The notes under the pieces: generated by a model
The model's database searches: none
Told to the model about the DNA's origin: nothing
What the model saw: only the letters and a program-made list of their open reading frames with translations
Assembly (NCBI RefSeq): GCF_947498005.1
Contig: NZ_CANMIW010000004.1
Location: forward strand, 1-64,000
Source: an uncultured Winogradskyella sp.
GTDB taxonomy: Bacteria > Bacteroidota > Bacteroidia > Flavobacteriales > Flavobacteriaceae
DNA: 64,000 nucleotides
Direction: 5' to 3'
Shown here: positions 26,112-34,917 of the stretch, in pieces
Layout: each line of letters opens with the position of its first letter
Numbering within the stretch: position 1 is the first letter of the stretch
Translations under genes and position numbers: made by a program

Positions 26112-27458
26112 TTATCTTAAAATTTTATTTGGAAAAACAACGACGCTCTCATGACCATTTTCGCCTACAGAAGCAACACCAAAATATGAATTGTCTACCA
26201 CGATACCATCTAACGTAAATTCAGTAATATCTTCTACAAATCTACTATGATCCCAAGTTGGCGATGTCGTATCTCGCCAATAAATTTTATAGCCTTTTGC
26301 ACCTTCAATTTTAGACCATTTTAGTTTTACTGAAGCTTCAACAATTCCTCCAATACCAACTTCTTTTGGAGAAGGTGGAGCAGAGGCAAGGCTCGCCATT
26401 GTTATTGCATTAACAGCAGTTAATTTTTTGCAATACGGAATATTAACGTGCTCAAAAGTATCACCATAATCAATACCATTTTCCGTTCTAATATCTTGAT
26501 GTTGTTGCGTATAATTCTCATGTGCTTCCATAATTCGTAAACCAGCAAAACCCATGTCATTAAAGGGTCTATGATGTCCTCCACGACCAAAACGATCTAA
26601 TCTGTAGACCAACATTGGGTTCATCTCTGGCATGTACGTATTTGTAGTTTTATAAACATAGCGAGCCAACTGACGTGAAATACCATCAATTTCGCCGCCA
26701 TAGTAACGACGCGTTCTATTTTGATTAGCTAATTTTTTTGGATCTGTTTCTGCGGTTGTTATTGGTTCAGAAAAAATTCGGAATGTACGGTTGTCAATTA
26801 TCCCATCTACACCAGAAATATTTCCAATCATATCATTATTTAAAACACCTATAATGTCCCAGTTTTGTTCTTTAGCGTATTTCGCTAATCCTTGTCCACC
26901 AAACAAGCCTTGTTCTTCACCAGACAGGCCAACATAAATAATACTATTTTCAAATTTGTATTTAGATAAAACTCGTGCGGCTTCCATAGCACCTGCCATA
27001 CCTGTGGCATTATCGTTTGCGCCAGGAGCATCTGAGGTAAAATCATTAGGATCTGTAACTCTAGAGTCAATGTCGCCACTCATTATTATATAGCGATTAG
27101 GATATTTTGTACCTTTTTGAATAGCCACAACATTAACCACATTAACATCTTTTACAATACGCTGGTTGGCACCTTTCTCAACAAAATTACTTTGAAAAAA
27201 TACGTTAAGACAGTTATTACAGTCTTTAGAAATAATATCGAATTGATATTTTATCCATCGTCTTGCTGCTCCAATGCCTCTAGTTTCTGAAACTGTATCA
27301 CTTAGTGTATGACGTGTACCAAAGTCAGCTAGTTTTTTTACGTCACTACGTAGATTCTCCTCTGAAATGGCATCGACAATATCGTAGATTTTTTGATCTG
27401 TTTGTGCAAAAGAATTTATTACCATCGCGAGGGTAAAAAGTAAAAAGTAATGCTTCAT
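26112..27458 (-). CDS. M28 family metallopeptidase with C-terminal FN3-like domain
   Basis: This 448-residue protein has a signal peptide (about 1-18). The M28 catalytic domain carries the metal-binding segments MSGDIDSR, then GANDNATG, GEEQGLFG and NNDMIGN, which supply the Asp/Glu ligands of two zinc ions. The C-terminal 90 residues form a fibronectin-III-like domain (VKLKWSKIEGAKGYKIYWRD). It is probably an exported aminopeptidase. The gene lies five bases from the CBM9-like gene upstream and four from the M1 peptidase gene downstream. Confidence 0.88.
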   Translation of the reverse strand: MKHYFLLFTLAMVINSFAQTDQKIYDIVDAISEENLRSDVKKLADFGTRHTLSDTVSETRGIGAARRWIKYQFDIISKDCNNCLNVFFQSNFVEKGANQRIVKDVNVVNVVAIQKGTKYPNRYIIMSGDIDSRVTDPNDFTSDAPGANDNATGMAGAMEAARVLSKYKFENSIIYVGLSGEEQGLFGGQGLAKYAKEQNWDIIGVLNNDMIGNISGVDGIIDNRTFRIFSEPITTAETDPKKLANQNRTRRYYGGEIDGISRQLARYVYKTTNTYMPEMNPMLVYRLDRFGRGGHHRPFNDMGFAGLRIMEAHENYTQQHQDIRTENGIDYGDTFEHVNIPYCKKLTAVNAITMASLASAPPSPKEVGIGGIVEASVKLKWSKIEGAKGYKIYWRDTTSPTWDHSRFVEDITEFTLDGIVVDNSYFGVASVGENGHESVVVFPNKILR

Positions 27459-27462
27459 GTAA

Positions 27463-28614
27463 TTAGTGATTTATAAGTTTTAAAGTTCCGAAAATATTAG
27501 CATCAATCCAACCTTTGTTTTTATCTGTTCCTTCAACATATACAGAGCCGATAAAATTTTCGCGTTCTTTGCTATTGTCATTGTCGCAATATGCTAATGC
27601 AAAACCTATCATTTTGTTAGGTTTTAGTTTAACAGCAACGTTATCTTCCTCATCATTGTAGGTATCGTTAAATAATGAGATTTTAACTTCCCAAGTGGTC
27701 TTATTCCCAATTGTTATGCGTTTAGATTCTAGATGAGAATTGTAAAGCTTGCCTGTTTTCTTCGTAGACATATCTACTACATTGCCATCTAAGGCAATGT
27801 GATATGCGAAAGCATTATGGTTGTACTGATGTTCACCACCACTATTGTCTTCGTCGACAAATATTTCTAAACAATCATCGTCCCACCATGCAGTTAATGG
27901 ATCAGCGTTGTTATCAACTAACTTATCATCTAAAGTTTCCGCTAAAAGGTAAAGCGCGTCTTCTGTCCAAGAGAGTTTATAACGACCAGAAAAGTCCTCC
28001 GTTGTGTATGCATCACCAAGCCAAGTTTGGTCTAACGGCAACCAACCACTATTTGCCCAAATGGTTTCATCTGCTTTACCGTCAATAATTGGTGTTGTTT
28101 TAGCTTTCTTTACAGTAATGAACTGATTAATAGGTTTAGCTTTTTCAGATTTCTTTTTATAATTGAACTTTACAGTTTCAGTTTTTCCTTTGTCCTCAAT
28201 ATCTACATAGATATTCATTACGGTAGGTGATACTTTTTCGAAAACCATACCTTCAAAAATAGCTTTATTTTCTGTGATTTTTATAAGTGGAAAATCGACT
28301 GTAGCATCTTTAGATTCCCAGCCTTTTAAATCCCATCTAAAATGTTTGAGTTGAAGCATTAATGTGTTTTCTACTTCGCGAATAATTTCAATTTCATAGA
28401 AAGAAACTTTACCGTTGTGGATTAATTTAAACGTTGCCATCATGGAACCACCTGAAGGCTCACTCCAAATCTCCTCAGTTGTACCACCAAAGGCTTCGCC
28501 ATGCCATGAACCAGATATCCAAGCAATATTTTCTAATTTTGGAGCTAAAGTTTTTTCGTCTTGAGCGTTGCAAATCAAGCTAGAAATTAAAAATAGAACT
28601 ATAATTTTTTTCAT
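27463..28614 (-). CDS. Secreted two-domain protein: DUF6265-like + CBM9-like
   Basis: This 383-residue protein has a signal peptide (about 1-17). An N-terminal domain (about 25-155) starts IAWISGSWHGEAFGGTTEEIW, resembling DUF6265. The C-terminal half (about 170-380) resembles a CBM9-like carbohydrate- or ligand-binding domain (PIIDGKADETIWANSGW, then WWDDDCLEIFVDEDNSGG). No catalytic site is evident. It lies in the operon between a peptidase and a SnoaL-type protein, so it may bind a nutrient used with them. The ligand is unknown. Confidence 0.7.
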   Translation of the reverse strand: MKKIIVLFLISSLICNAQDEKTLAPKLENIAWISGSWHGEAFGGTTEEIWSEPSGGSMMATFKLIHNGKVSFYEIEIIREVENTLMLQLKHFRWDLKGWESKDATVDFPLIKITENKAIFEGMVFEKVSPTVMNIYVDIEDKGKTETVKFNYKKKSEKAKPINQFITVKKAKTTPIIDGKADETIWANSGWLPLDQTWLGDAYTTEDFSGRYKLSWTEDALYLLAETLDDKLVDNNADPLTAWWDDDCLEIFVDEDNSGGEHQYNHNAFAYHIALDGNVVDMSTKKTGKLYNSHLESKRITIGNKTTWEVKISLFNDTYNDEEDNVAVKLKPNKMIGFALAYCDNDNSKERENFIGSVYVEGTDKNKGWIDANIFGTLKLINH

Positions 28615-28621
28615 ATTTAAG

Positions 28622-29887
28622 TTATTGTATGAATGTCACTTTAGTAATTAAACCATTCTCTACTTCGTAAATAGCAACTGCATTAAAAATTTTGCCATTG
28701 GCTGTTACCTGCTCTTCATCAATTACTTTATTGCCAATGACGATTCGTTTTTTAACAAATGCTCTCAAGTCTGGTGTGGATTCAAACCAGCTTTTATAAC
28801 TCTTTTGCATGGCTTCTTTTCCTTCAGTACGCAAGGTGTTTGGATAGTTATATAGTTTAATATTGTCAGCATAATCTTTCATAAAACCATCAATATCTCT
28901 AGAATTGTAGGCGTCTAGATTTCTCTGAATAATTTTTTCTACTTCAGAAGTTTCTTCATTGTCATCTATAACTGTATTTTGTTGCTCATCTATGTTATTG
29001 TTAGTTTCTTCAACTGTTTCTGTAGTAATCTTAACATCGCCTGCTATTAATAAATTTGAAGCTGAAGGATTCACTGCAAGTCGGGTTATGTTTTGAATAC
29101 CAGCTGAGGATAAATCGGCCACTGTTTTCCAGTTATTATCTTTATTTAAAGTTAATTTATAAAGAACATTGTCTTTTCCTGAAAGAATTGTTTTATCATC
29201 TAACCAGCAAATATCTTCAACGTTTTGCAATGTATTAGCAATAGTTTTGATAGCACCTGTCTTGGGATTCAGGGATTTAATCTGCCATTGATTTTTATTC
29301 TTTTTTGATATGAAACTTACTAAATCAGAATTTGGAATTTTATGAATTGACCTACCAACATTTTCGTCAACCTTGATGTGAACTTTACCTTCTGTATCTA
29401 AAACATAAAGATTTAGATTGGCTTCTGCAATGACTGAAGCTACTATAGTTGAATCGTCATACCATGTATAATATGCCACAACCATATCTTTTAAGAGTTC
29501 TGTAGATTGTCCGTTGCTTAGACTATAACTATATAACCGTTGCTTACCATCTTGATCTAAACGTACTGCGGAAACTTCATGTTTATTTGGAATTTTTAAA
29601 GGTGTGTATTTACTACCATCAGTATGATTGACCCAAATCTTTGCCTGGTAACGAGTATCATATTTAGCAATGTCTGTTTGCCCATTTCGCGTAGATGAAA
29701 AAATAATATAACGATCATCTAGAAACGAAGGTTGGTTGTCATAGCCTTCATTATTTGAAATGTTTGTTGGATTACTCAATTCAATTTTAGAATTGTTAAT
29801 TTTTAAATCGAAAAGAAATATTTCAGTATTAGATTGTGAAAACGTAATTAATGGTAATAAACACAAGGCAATAATAATATAACGCAT
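28622..29887 (-). CDS. Secreted TolB-like propeller with SnoaL-like C-terminus
   Basis: This 421-residue protein has a signal peptide (about 1-17). A WD40/TolB-type beta-propeller covers about 40-280 (strands such as YIIFSSTRNGQTDIAKYD), followed by a short acidic linker. The SnoaL/NTF2-like domain spans about 310-421 (IIQRNLDAYNSRDIDGFMKDYADN). I do not recognise a defined function. It is the first gene of the five-gene operon that runs to 23894, divergent from the BlaI gene. Confidence 0.7.
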   Translation of the reverse strand: MRYIIIALCLLPLITFSQSNTEIFLFDLKINNSKIELSNPTNISNNEGYDNQPSFLDDRYIIFSSTRNGQTDIAKYDTRYQAKIWVNHTDGSKYTPLKIPNKHEVSAVRLDQDGKQRLYSYSLSNGQSTELLKDMVVAYYTWYDDSTIVASVIAEANLNLYVLDTEGKVHIKVDENVGRSIHKIPNSDLVSFISKKNKNQWQIKSLNPKTGAIKTIANTLQNVEDICWLDDKTILSGKDNVLYKLTLNKDNNWKTVADLSSAGIQNITRLAVNPSASNLLIAGDVKITTETVEETNNNIDEQQNTVIDDNEETSEVEKIIQRNLDAYNSRDIDGFMKDYADNIKLYNYPNTLRTEGKEAMQKSYKSWFESTPDLRAFVKKRIVIGNKVIDEEQVTANGKIFNAVAIYEVENGLITKVTFIQ

Positions 29888-29929
29888 CTTACTTTAAGTT
29901 TTTTTAAAGATAGAATTTTTATAAATGAT

Positions 29930-29964
29930 TTGCACAATAAATTTTTATTACTACATTTGTAGTA
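29930..29964 (+). promoter_or_regulatory. BlaI operator overlapping the blaI-M56 promoter
   Basis: The dyad TACTACA-TT-TGTAGTA (29949-29964) is the classic BlaI/MecI operator. It contains TACATTTG (29952-29959), a TAnnTTTG -7 element, and TTG at 29930-29932 lies 19 nt upstream. A repressor bound here would directly block the promoter, so the operon is probably autoregulated. Confidence 0.82.
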
Positions 29965-29978
29965 TTAAAACTATAATT

Positions 29979-30362
29979 GTGGATATAAAACAGCTAAATA
30001 AATCCGAACTACAGATAATGAAGTACTTGTGGATGCTTGAAAAAGGATTTATGAAAGATATTGTAGAGAAGTATCCTGAACCGAGACCAGCATATACAAC
30101 AATTTCGACTTTGTTAAAGCGAATGACAGACAAAGACTATATTGGTTTTGAGCGCTTAGGAAGAGATAAGCAATATTACCCAATTCTTAAAAAGAATGAT
30201 TATTTCTCAAAGCAGGTCAATGGCATGATTCAACATTTTTTTAACGATTCTAAGGCGCAATTTGCTTCATTCTTTACTAAAAATGCCGATTTCTCAATGG
30301 AAGAGATGCAAGAATTGCAAGATCTATTGAAAGAAAAAATGACTAAAAAGAAAAACAAATGA
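29979..30362 (+). CDS. BlaI/MecI family transcriptional repressor
   Basis: This 127-residue repressor has a winged helix at the N-terminus (LNKSELQIMKYLWMLEKGFMKDIVEK, then YTTISTLLKRMTDKDY) and a helical dimerisation tail. I place the start at the GTG at 29979. An ATG at 29925 is in frame but lies upstream of the promoter and operator (29930-29964) and would add 18 residues absent from the family. The gene overlaps the M56 gene by four bases. In known systems the repressor is inactivated when the partner M56 protease is triggered. Confidence 0.88.
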   Translation: MDIKQLNKSELQIMKYLWMLEKGFMKDIVEKYPEPRPAYTTISTLLKRMTDKDYIGFERLGRDKQYYPILKKNDYFSKQVNGMIQHFFNDSKAQFASFFTKNADFSMEEMQELQDLLKEKMTKKKNK

Positions 30363-31780
30363 TAGGTTATTTTATTTATACAACTATAAGTTTAGCATGC
30401 GCTTATGGCTTGTATTTTTTGTTGCTGAGAAAACAAAAAACGTTTCAGTTTAATCGATTTTTCTTAATAGGTTCGTTAGTATTGTGTTTAATATCTCCTT
30501 TGTTAGAAATTGAGTTCTTTAATTCGGTACCTCGTATTACCGAATTACCAATTAATACGTTAACTAATGCATCAGCTAGCTTAGAAACTATAGAAAATGT
30601 AGAATTTGGGGAAATTGAAATGATTAATACTTCTCAAAGAAGCCCATTTTTCTATGTGTATTTAACCATTAGTTTGTTTTTTGTTTTTCGATTTTTGAAG
30701 AACTTCTTTCAAATATTCAAACTTACAAGACATAAACACGAACGTTTAGGAAACCTGAAATTGATTAGAAGTAAGGATTCTAAATTGGTTTCGAGTTTCT
30801 TCAATTATGTATTTATAAATGAAAATCAAGATTTACATGATGAAGGATTTACGAGTATTTTAAAACATGAAACTGTTCATTTTGAAGAACGGCATATATT
30901 GGATATCATTTTTATAGAGCTGTTAATTTGTTTGTTTTGGCTTAACCCAATCATTTGGTTATACAGAAAAGCGATACTTCAGAATCATGAATATTTAGCT
31001 GATGATAAATCGGTGTCTTCAGGTATTGACATAGAGAATTATTCAAATACCATTATAAACTTAGGTCAAAAGGAATACCGCATTCCTCTAACTAGCGGAT
31101 TTAATTTCATTCAAATCAAAAATCGAATTATTATGTTACATCAATCAAAAACCTCAGTATTAAACCGAACTTTAAAAATAGCATCTGTTATGTTGCTTTT
31201 TGCAGGTGTCTTTGCCTTTAGTTCTTATAAGGATTTAAAAGAACCACTTGTGGTTATCGTAGATGCAGGTCATGGTGGAAAAGATTCTGGTCAAATTTCT
31301 AATAATATCAGTGAAAAAGATATTGTATTGACAATTTCTAAGCAATTAAAACTACTTAGTGATGATAAAGTAAAATTTATAATGTCTAGAGACAGTGATG
31401 AGTTTTCGTCTTTACAAGAAAGAATAGATTTTATAAACGAGCAAAAGCCTGACCTAGTATTAAGTCTGCATTGTAATGCACATTCGGATGTAAGTCGTTC
31501 AGGTATTGAAGCTTATTATTATGAAAGTGAAAATATTGAACGCCACAGTAGTTCCATGTCTTATAGTTCTAGAATAGCTTCAAAACTTTTAGAACTTGGC
31601 TTTGAGTCATCAAAGCTGATTCCTAGTAATTTTAAAATAATTAAAGAATCTGAAAGTCCATCTGTGTTGTTAGAGATTGGCTTTTTAACTAATGTTAAAG
31701 ATTATGCTATAGTGACTAATACTAAAAAACAACAGGAAATTGCAAAGACTATTTATGAAGCATTACTAATGAAAGAGTAG
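30359..31780 (+). CDS. M56 (BlaR1-like) protease fused to a cell-wall amidase
   Basis: This 473-residue fusion has an N-terminal part with TM helices at about 3-22, 32-52, 98-118 and 180-200. The M56 zinc motif is H170-E171-x-x-H174, with E211 as likely third ligand. A TM helix at about 277-295 leads to an N-acetylmuramoyl-L-alanine amidase (Amidase_3) domain with zinc ligands H305, E319 and H371 and catalytic E439. In BlaR1 the corresponding C-terminal part is a penicillin sensor. Here an enzyme acting on peptidoglycan takes that place, so the protein may sense or remodel muropeptides and signal to BlaI. The functional reading is inference. Confidence 0.85.
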   Translation: MIGYFIYTTISLACAYGLYFLLLRKQKTFQFNRFFLIGSLVLCLISPLLEIEFFNSVPRITELPINTLTNASASLETIENVEFGEIEMINTSQRSPFFYVYLTISLFFVFRFLKNFFQIFKLTRHKHERLGNLKLIRSKDSKLVSSFFNYVFINENQDLHDEGFTSILKHETVHFEERHILDIIFIELLICLFWLNPIIWLYRKAILQNHEYLADDKSVSSGIDIENYSNTIINLGQKEYRIPLTSGFNFIQIKNRIIMLHQSKTSVLNRTLKIASVMLLFAGVFAFSSYKDLKEPLVVIVDAGHGGKDSGQISNNISEKDIVLTISKQLKLLSDDKVKFIMSRDSDEFSSLQERIDFINEQKPDLVLSLHCNAHSDVSRSGIEAYYYESENIERHSSSMSYSSRIASKLLELGFESSKLIPSNFKIIKESESPSVLLEIGFLTNVKDYAIVTNTKKQQEIAKTIYEALLMKE

Positions 31781-31801
31781 GATAGATGTTCGCAAATTAA
31801 A

Positions 31802-31844
31802 AAAGCCAATTCAATCCAAATTTTATTTTGGAAGAATTGGCTTT
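31802..31844. terminator. Bidirectional terminator
   Basis: A long stem, AAAGCCAATTC...GAATTGGCTTT, with an inner TCCAAAA/TTTTGGA pairing, separates the convergent M56-amidase and acyl-CoA dehydrogenase genes. Confidence 0.8.
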
Positions 31845-31883
31845 ATAATTAGAATTATTTGAGTTAGTCTAATTATTGAATCA

Positions 31884-33692
31884 TTAGAAACAGTACTTAT
31901 TTTCTGCTTTTACTTTTTCTGCAATCTCGATACGTAAATCTACAATATCTGGATAGTTTGCATATTTAGTGAAACGTTTAAGTCCCATTAACATCATACG
32001 TTGTTCATCACCTTCAGCAAAAGAAATAATACTTTCTTTTCCTTTTTCTTCGATGATATCTACAGCGTGATATAAATATAATTTCGCCATTGCTATTTGA
32101 GCAGATTGCTCTTTTTCGCTAGTACGTTTTACATTTTTCTCTGTTCTTAAAATTGCTGATTCTGCCATATAGATTTCAATTAAGATATCTGCAGCAGCAA
32201 TCAATAATTGTTGGTGCTCTTCTAGTTGAGGTCCAAATTTCTGAACCGCACCACCAGCGACCATCAAGAATGTTTTCTTAAGTTTTGCAATCATTTGCTT
32301 TTCTTCAGAAAATAATTCAGAATAATCTGGCGTATCAAACGAAGGAATTCCCATTAATTCTTCTTGTACAGCTTGCGCAGGACCTAATAAATCTACATGA
32401 CCTTTCATAGCTTTCTTTACTAACATACCAACGGCTAACATTCTGTTAATCTCGTTAGTACCTTCATAAATACGAGCAATACGCGCATCTCTCCATGCAG
32501 ATTCCATTGGTGTTTCTTCAGAGAATCCCATTCCACCAAAAATCTGGATACCTTCATCAGCAGCATTTTGTACATCTTCAGAAACAGCTACTTTTAATAT
32601 AGAGCATTCTATTGCATATTCTTCAACTCCTTTAAGTTCAGCTTCTTGATGTGTGTTACCTGCAGCTTCTCTAATCGCGATTCTGTCTTCGATGTTTTTT
32701 GCAGCTCTATAGGTTGCAGATTCGCCTGCATAAGCACTAGCTGCCATTTCTGCTAATTTGGTTTTTATTGCTCCAAAATTGGCGATAGGTGTTTTAAATT
32801 GTTTACGCTCGTTAGCATAATCTACTGCGGTCGTTAAAATTCGTCTTTGAGAATCTAAACAAGCTGCTGCTAATTTAATACGACCAACATTTAGTGCGTT
32901 CATAGCAATCTTAAATCCTTCACCACGACCAGCTAACATATTTTCTACAGGTACAACTGTATCGTTAAAAAATACTTGACGCGTAGAACTTGCTCTAATT
33001 CCTAGTTTGTGTTCTTCTTCTCCTAAAGTAATTCCGTTAGGACTATCGCCATTATATTCAACTATGAAACCGGTAATATTTTTATCATCTTCAATACGTG
33101 CAAAAACGATCATCACACTACAGAAGCCTGCATTAGAGATCCACATTTTTTGTCCGTTGATTTTATAAGATTTTCCATCTGCAGATAATTCAGCAGTTGT
33201 TTTACCAGAATTGGCATCAGATCCTGCACCAGGTTCTGTTAAACAATACGCACCAAACCATTCGCCAGACGCTAATTTAGGTACATATTTTTGTTTTTGG
33301 GCTTCCGTACCATATAATGTAATTGGCATAGTACCAATACCTGTATGTGCACCAAAAGCAGTACTAAAAGAACCCGTTCCAGAAGAAATATAATCACAGG
33401 TTAAAACGGTAGATACAAATCCCATTCCCATTCCGCCATAAGCTTCAGGAACAGCTACGCTCAAAAAGCCCATATCTCCAGCTTTGCGCATAACTTCCTC
33501 GGTTAAGGCATAATCTTTAGCTTCAAATCTTGCTTTATGAGGAATGATTTCTCTGTCATTGAATTCCATTACAGAATCCTTCATCATTGCTTGTTCTTCT
33601 GAAAAATCTTCAGGTGTGAAAACGTCTTCACAGTTTGTTTCTTTTACTAAGAATTGACCTCCACGTAGGATATCTTTTTCTGTATCTGCCAT
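31884..33692 (-). CDS. Acyl-CoA dehydrogenase, long form
   Basis: This 602-residue flavoprotein catalyses the first step of beta-oxidation. The dehydrogenase core contains AYCLTEPGAGSDANS and KMWISNAG (FAD/substrate region). The catalytic glutamate lies in IYEGTNEINR. A C-terminal extension of about 150 residues puts it in the very-long-chain type. I take the start at the ATG at 33692 (MADTEKDILRGGQFLVKET); a frame extending to 33770 would run into the upstream thiolase gene. It is the last gene of the MarR-HAD/ECH-thiolase-ACAD operon. Confidence 0.9.
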   Translation of the reverse strand: MADTEKDILRGGQFLVKETNCEDVFTPEDFSEEQAMMKDSVMEFNDREIIPHKARFEAKDYALTEEVMRKAGDMGFLSVAVPEAYGGMGMGFVSTVLTCDYISSGTGSFSTAFGAHTGIGTMPITLYGTEAQKQKYVPKLASGEWFGAYCLTEPGAGSDANSGKTTAELSADGKSYKINGQKMWISNAGFCSVMIVFARIEDDKNITGFIVEYNGDSPNGITLGEEEHKLGIRASSTRQVFFNDTVVPVENMLAGRGEGFKIAMNALNVGRIKLAAACLDSQRRILTTAVDYANERKQFKTPIANFGAIKTKLAEMAASAYAGESATYRAAKNIEDRIAIREAAGNTHQEAELKGVEEYAIECSILKVAVSEDVQNAADEGIQIFGGMGFSEETPMESAWRDARIARIYEGTNEINRMLAVGMLVKKAMKGHVDLLGPAQAVQEELMGIPSFDTPDYSELFSEEKQMIAKLKKTFLMVAGGAVQKFGPQLEEHQQLLIAAADILIEIYMAESAILRTEKNVKRTSEKEQSAQIAMAKLYLYHAVDIIEEKGKESIISFAEGDEQRMMLMGLKRFTKYANYPDIVDLRIEIAEKVKAENKYCF

Positions 33693-33718
33693 TTTATATT
33701 TTATATTAAGTTCTTTTA

Positions 33719-34912
33719 TTAATTTAAAAATTCGAATATTCCGCATGCGCCTTGACCAGTACCAACACACATTGTTACTGCTCCATATTTCCCTTTCATA
33801 TCACGCTTACGCATTTCATCAAATAGTTGGACAGATAGTTTTGCTCCTGTACAACCTAATGGATGACCTAATGCAATGGCTCCACCATTCACGTTAATGA
33901 TATCTGGATTAAGGTTTAATTCTCTAATTACTGCTAAAGATTGGGAGGCAAAAGCTTCATTTAATTCAATTAAGCTTAAATCATCTTGCTTTAAACCTGC
34001 TTGTTTTAATGCTTTTGGGATTGCTTTTACTGGTCCAATTCCCATAATACGTGGTTCTACACCTGCAGCAGCATAGTTTACCATTCTTGCAACAGGTTCT
34101 AGATTTAATTCTTTAACCATGTCTTCACTCATTACCATAACAAATGCTGCCCCATCACTCATTTGAGACGAGTTACCAGCTGTAACACTTCCACCAGCAG
34201 CAAATACTGCCCTTAATTTCGCTAAAGCTTCTTTACTTGTTCCTTTTCTTGGACCTTCGTCTTTAGTTACAGTGTAAGATTTAGTGGCTTTTTTTCCGTT
34301 GGCATCTATATATGTTTGTTCAACTTCAATAGGCACAATTTGATCTTGAAAACGATCCTCAGCTTGCGCTTTTAATGCTTTCATGTGAGAATTGTAGGCG
34401 AACTCATCTTGGTCTTCACGAGATACATTGAATTGGTTAGCTACTGCTTCAGCCGTATTTCCCATTCCCCAATAATAATCTTCATGACCATTTTTTACAA
34501 TGGCGTCGTAATTCAATTCTGGTTTAAAACCTGTCATTGGTACGCTACTCATGCTTTCTGCACCACCTGCAATGATACAATCTGCCATTCCTGCTTGAAT
34601 TTTTGCAGTTGCCATTCCGATAGTTTCAACTCCAGAAGAGCAAAAACGATTAACGGTTACACCAGGAACATCAATCACTTCTAATCCCATTAACGAGATT
34701 AATCGTGCCATGTTTAATCCTTGAGAACCTTCTGGCATGGCGTTACCAACAATAACATCGTCAATACGCTTTGGGTCTAAATTTGGCAGTTCTTTCATCA
34801 TGTATTGAATGGTTTCTGCAGCCAATTCATCTGTTCTTTTAAAACGGAACACGCCTTTAGGTGCTTTACCAACTGCGGTTCTGTATGCTTTTACTATATA
34901 TGCTGTTTTCAT
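33719..34912 (-). CDS. fadA: Acetyl-CoA acyltransferase (thiolase)
   Basis: This 397-residue thiolase performs the last step of beta-oxidation. The acyl-binding cysteine is in NRFCSSGVET, the histidine in GHPLGCTGAK and the second cysteine in MCVGTGQG. It lies five bases after the HAD/ECH fusion gene and 26 before the acyl-CoA dehydrogenase gene. Degradative FadA fits better than biosynthetic AtoB because of this context. Confidence 0.93.
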   Translation of the reverse strand: MKTAYIVKAYRTAVGKAPKGVFRFKRTDELAAETIQYMMKELPNLDPKRIDDVIVGNAMPEGSQGLNMARLISLMGLEVIDVPGVTVNRFCSSGVETIGMATAKIQAGMADCIIAGGAESMSSVPMTGFKPELNYDAIVKNGHEDYYWGMGNTAEAVANQFNVSREDQDEFAYNSHMKALKAQAEDRFQDQIVPIEVEQTYIDANGKKATKSYTVTKDEGPRKGTSKEALAKLRAVFAAGGSVTAGNSSQMSDGAAFVMVMSEDMVKELNLEPVARMVNYAAAGVEPRIMGIGPVKAIPKALKQAGLKQDDLSLIELNEAFASQSLAVIRELNLNPDIINVNGGAIALGHPLGCTGAKLSVQLFDEMRKRDMKGKYGAVTMCVGTGQGACGIFEFLN

Positions 34913-34917
34913 TTTTC

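Noticed and set aside
33692..33770. 26-residue N-terminal extension of the acyl-CoA dehydrogenase
   Set aside because: It runs into the upstream thiolase gene and has no family resemblance; the ATG at 33692 fits.
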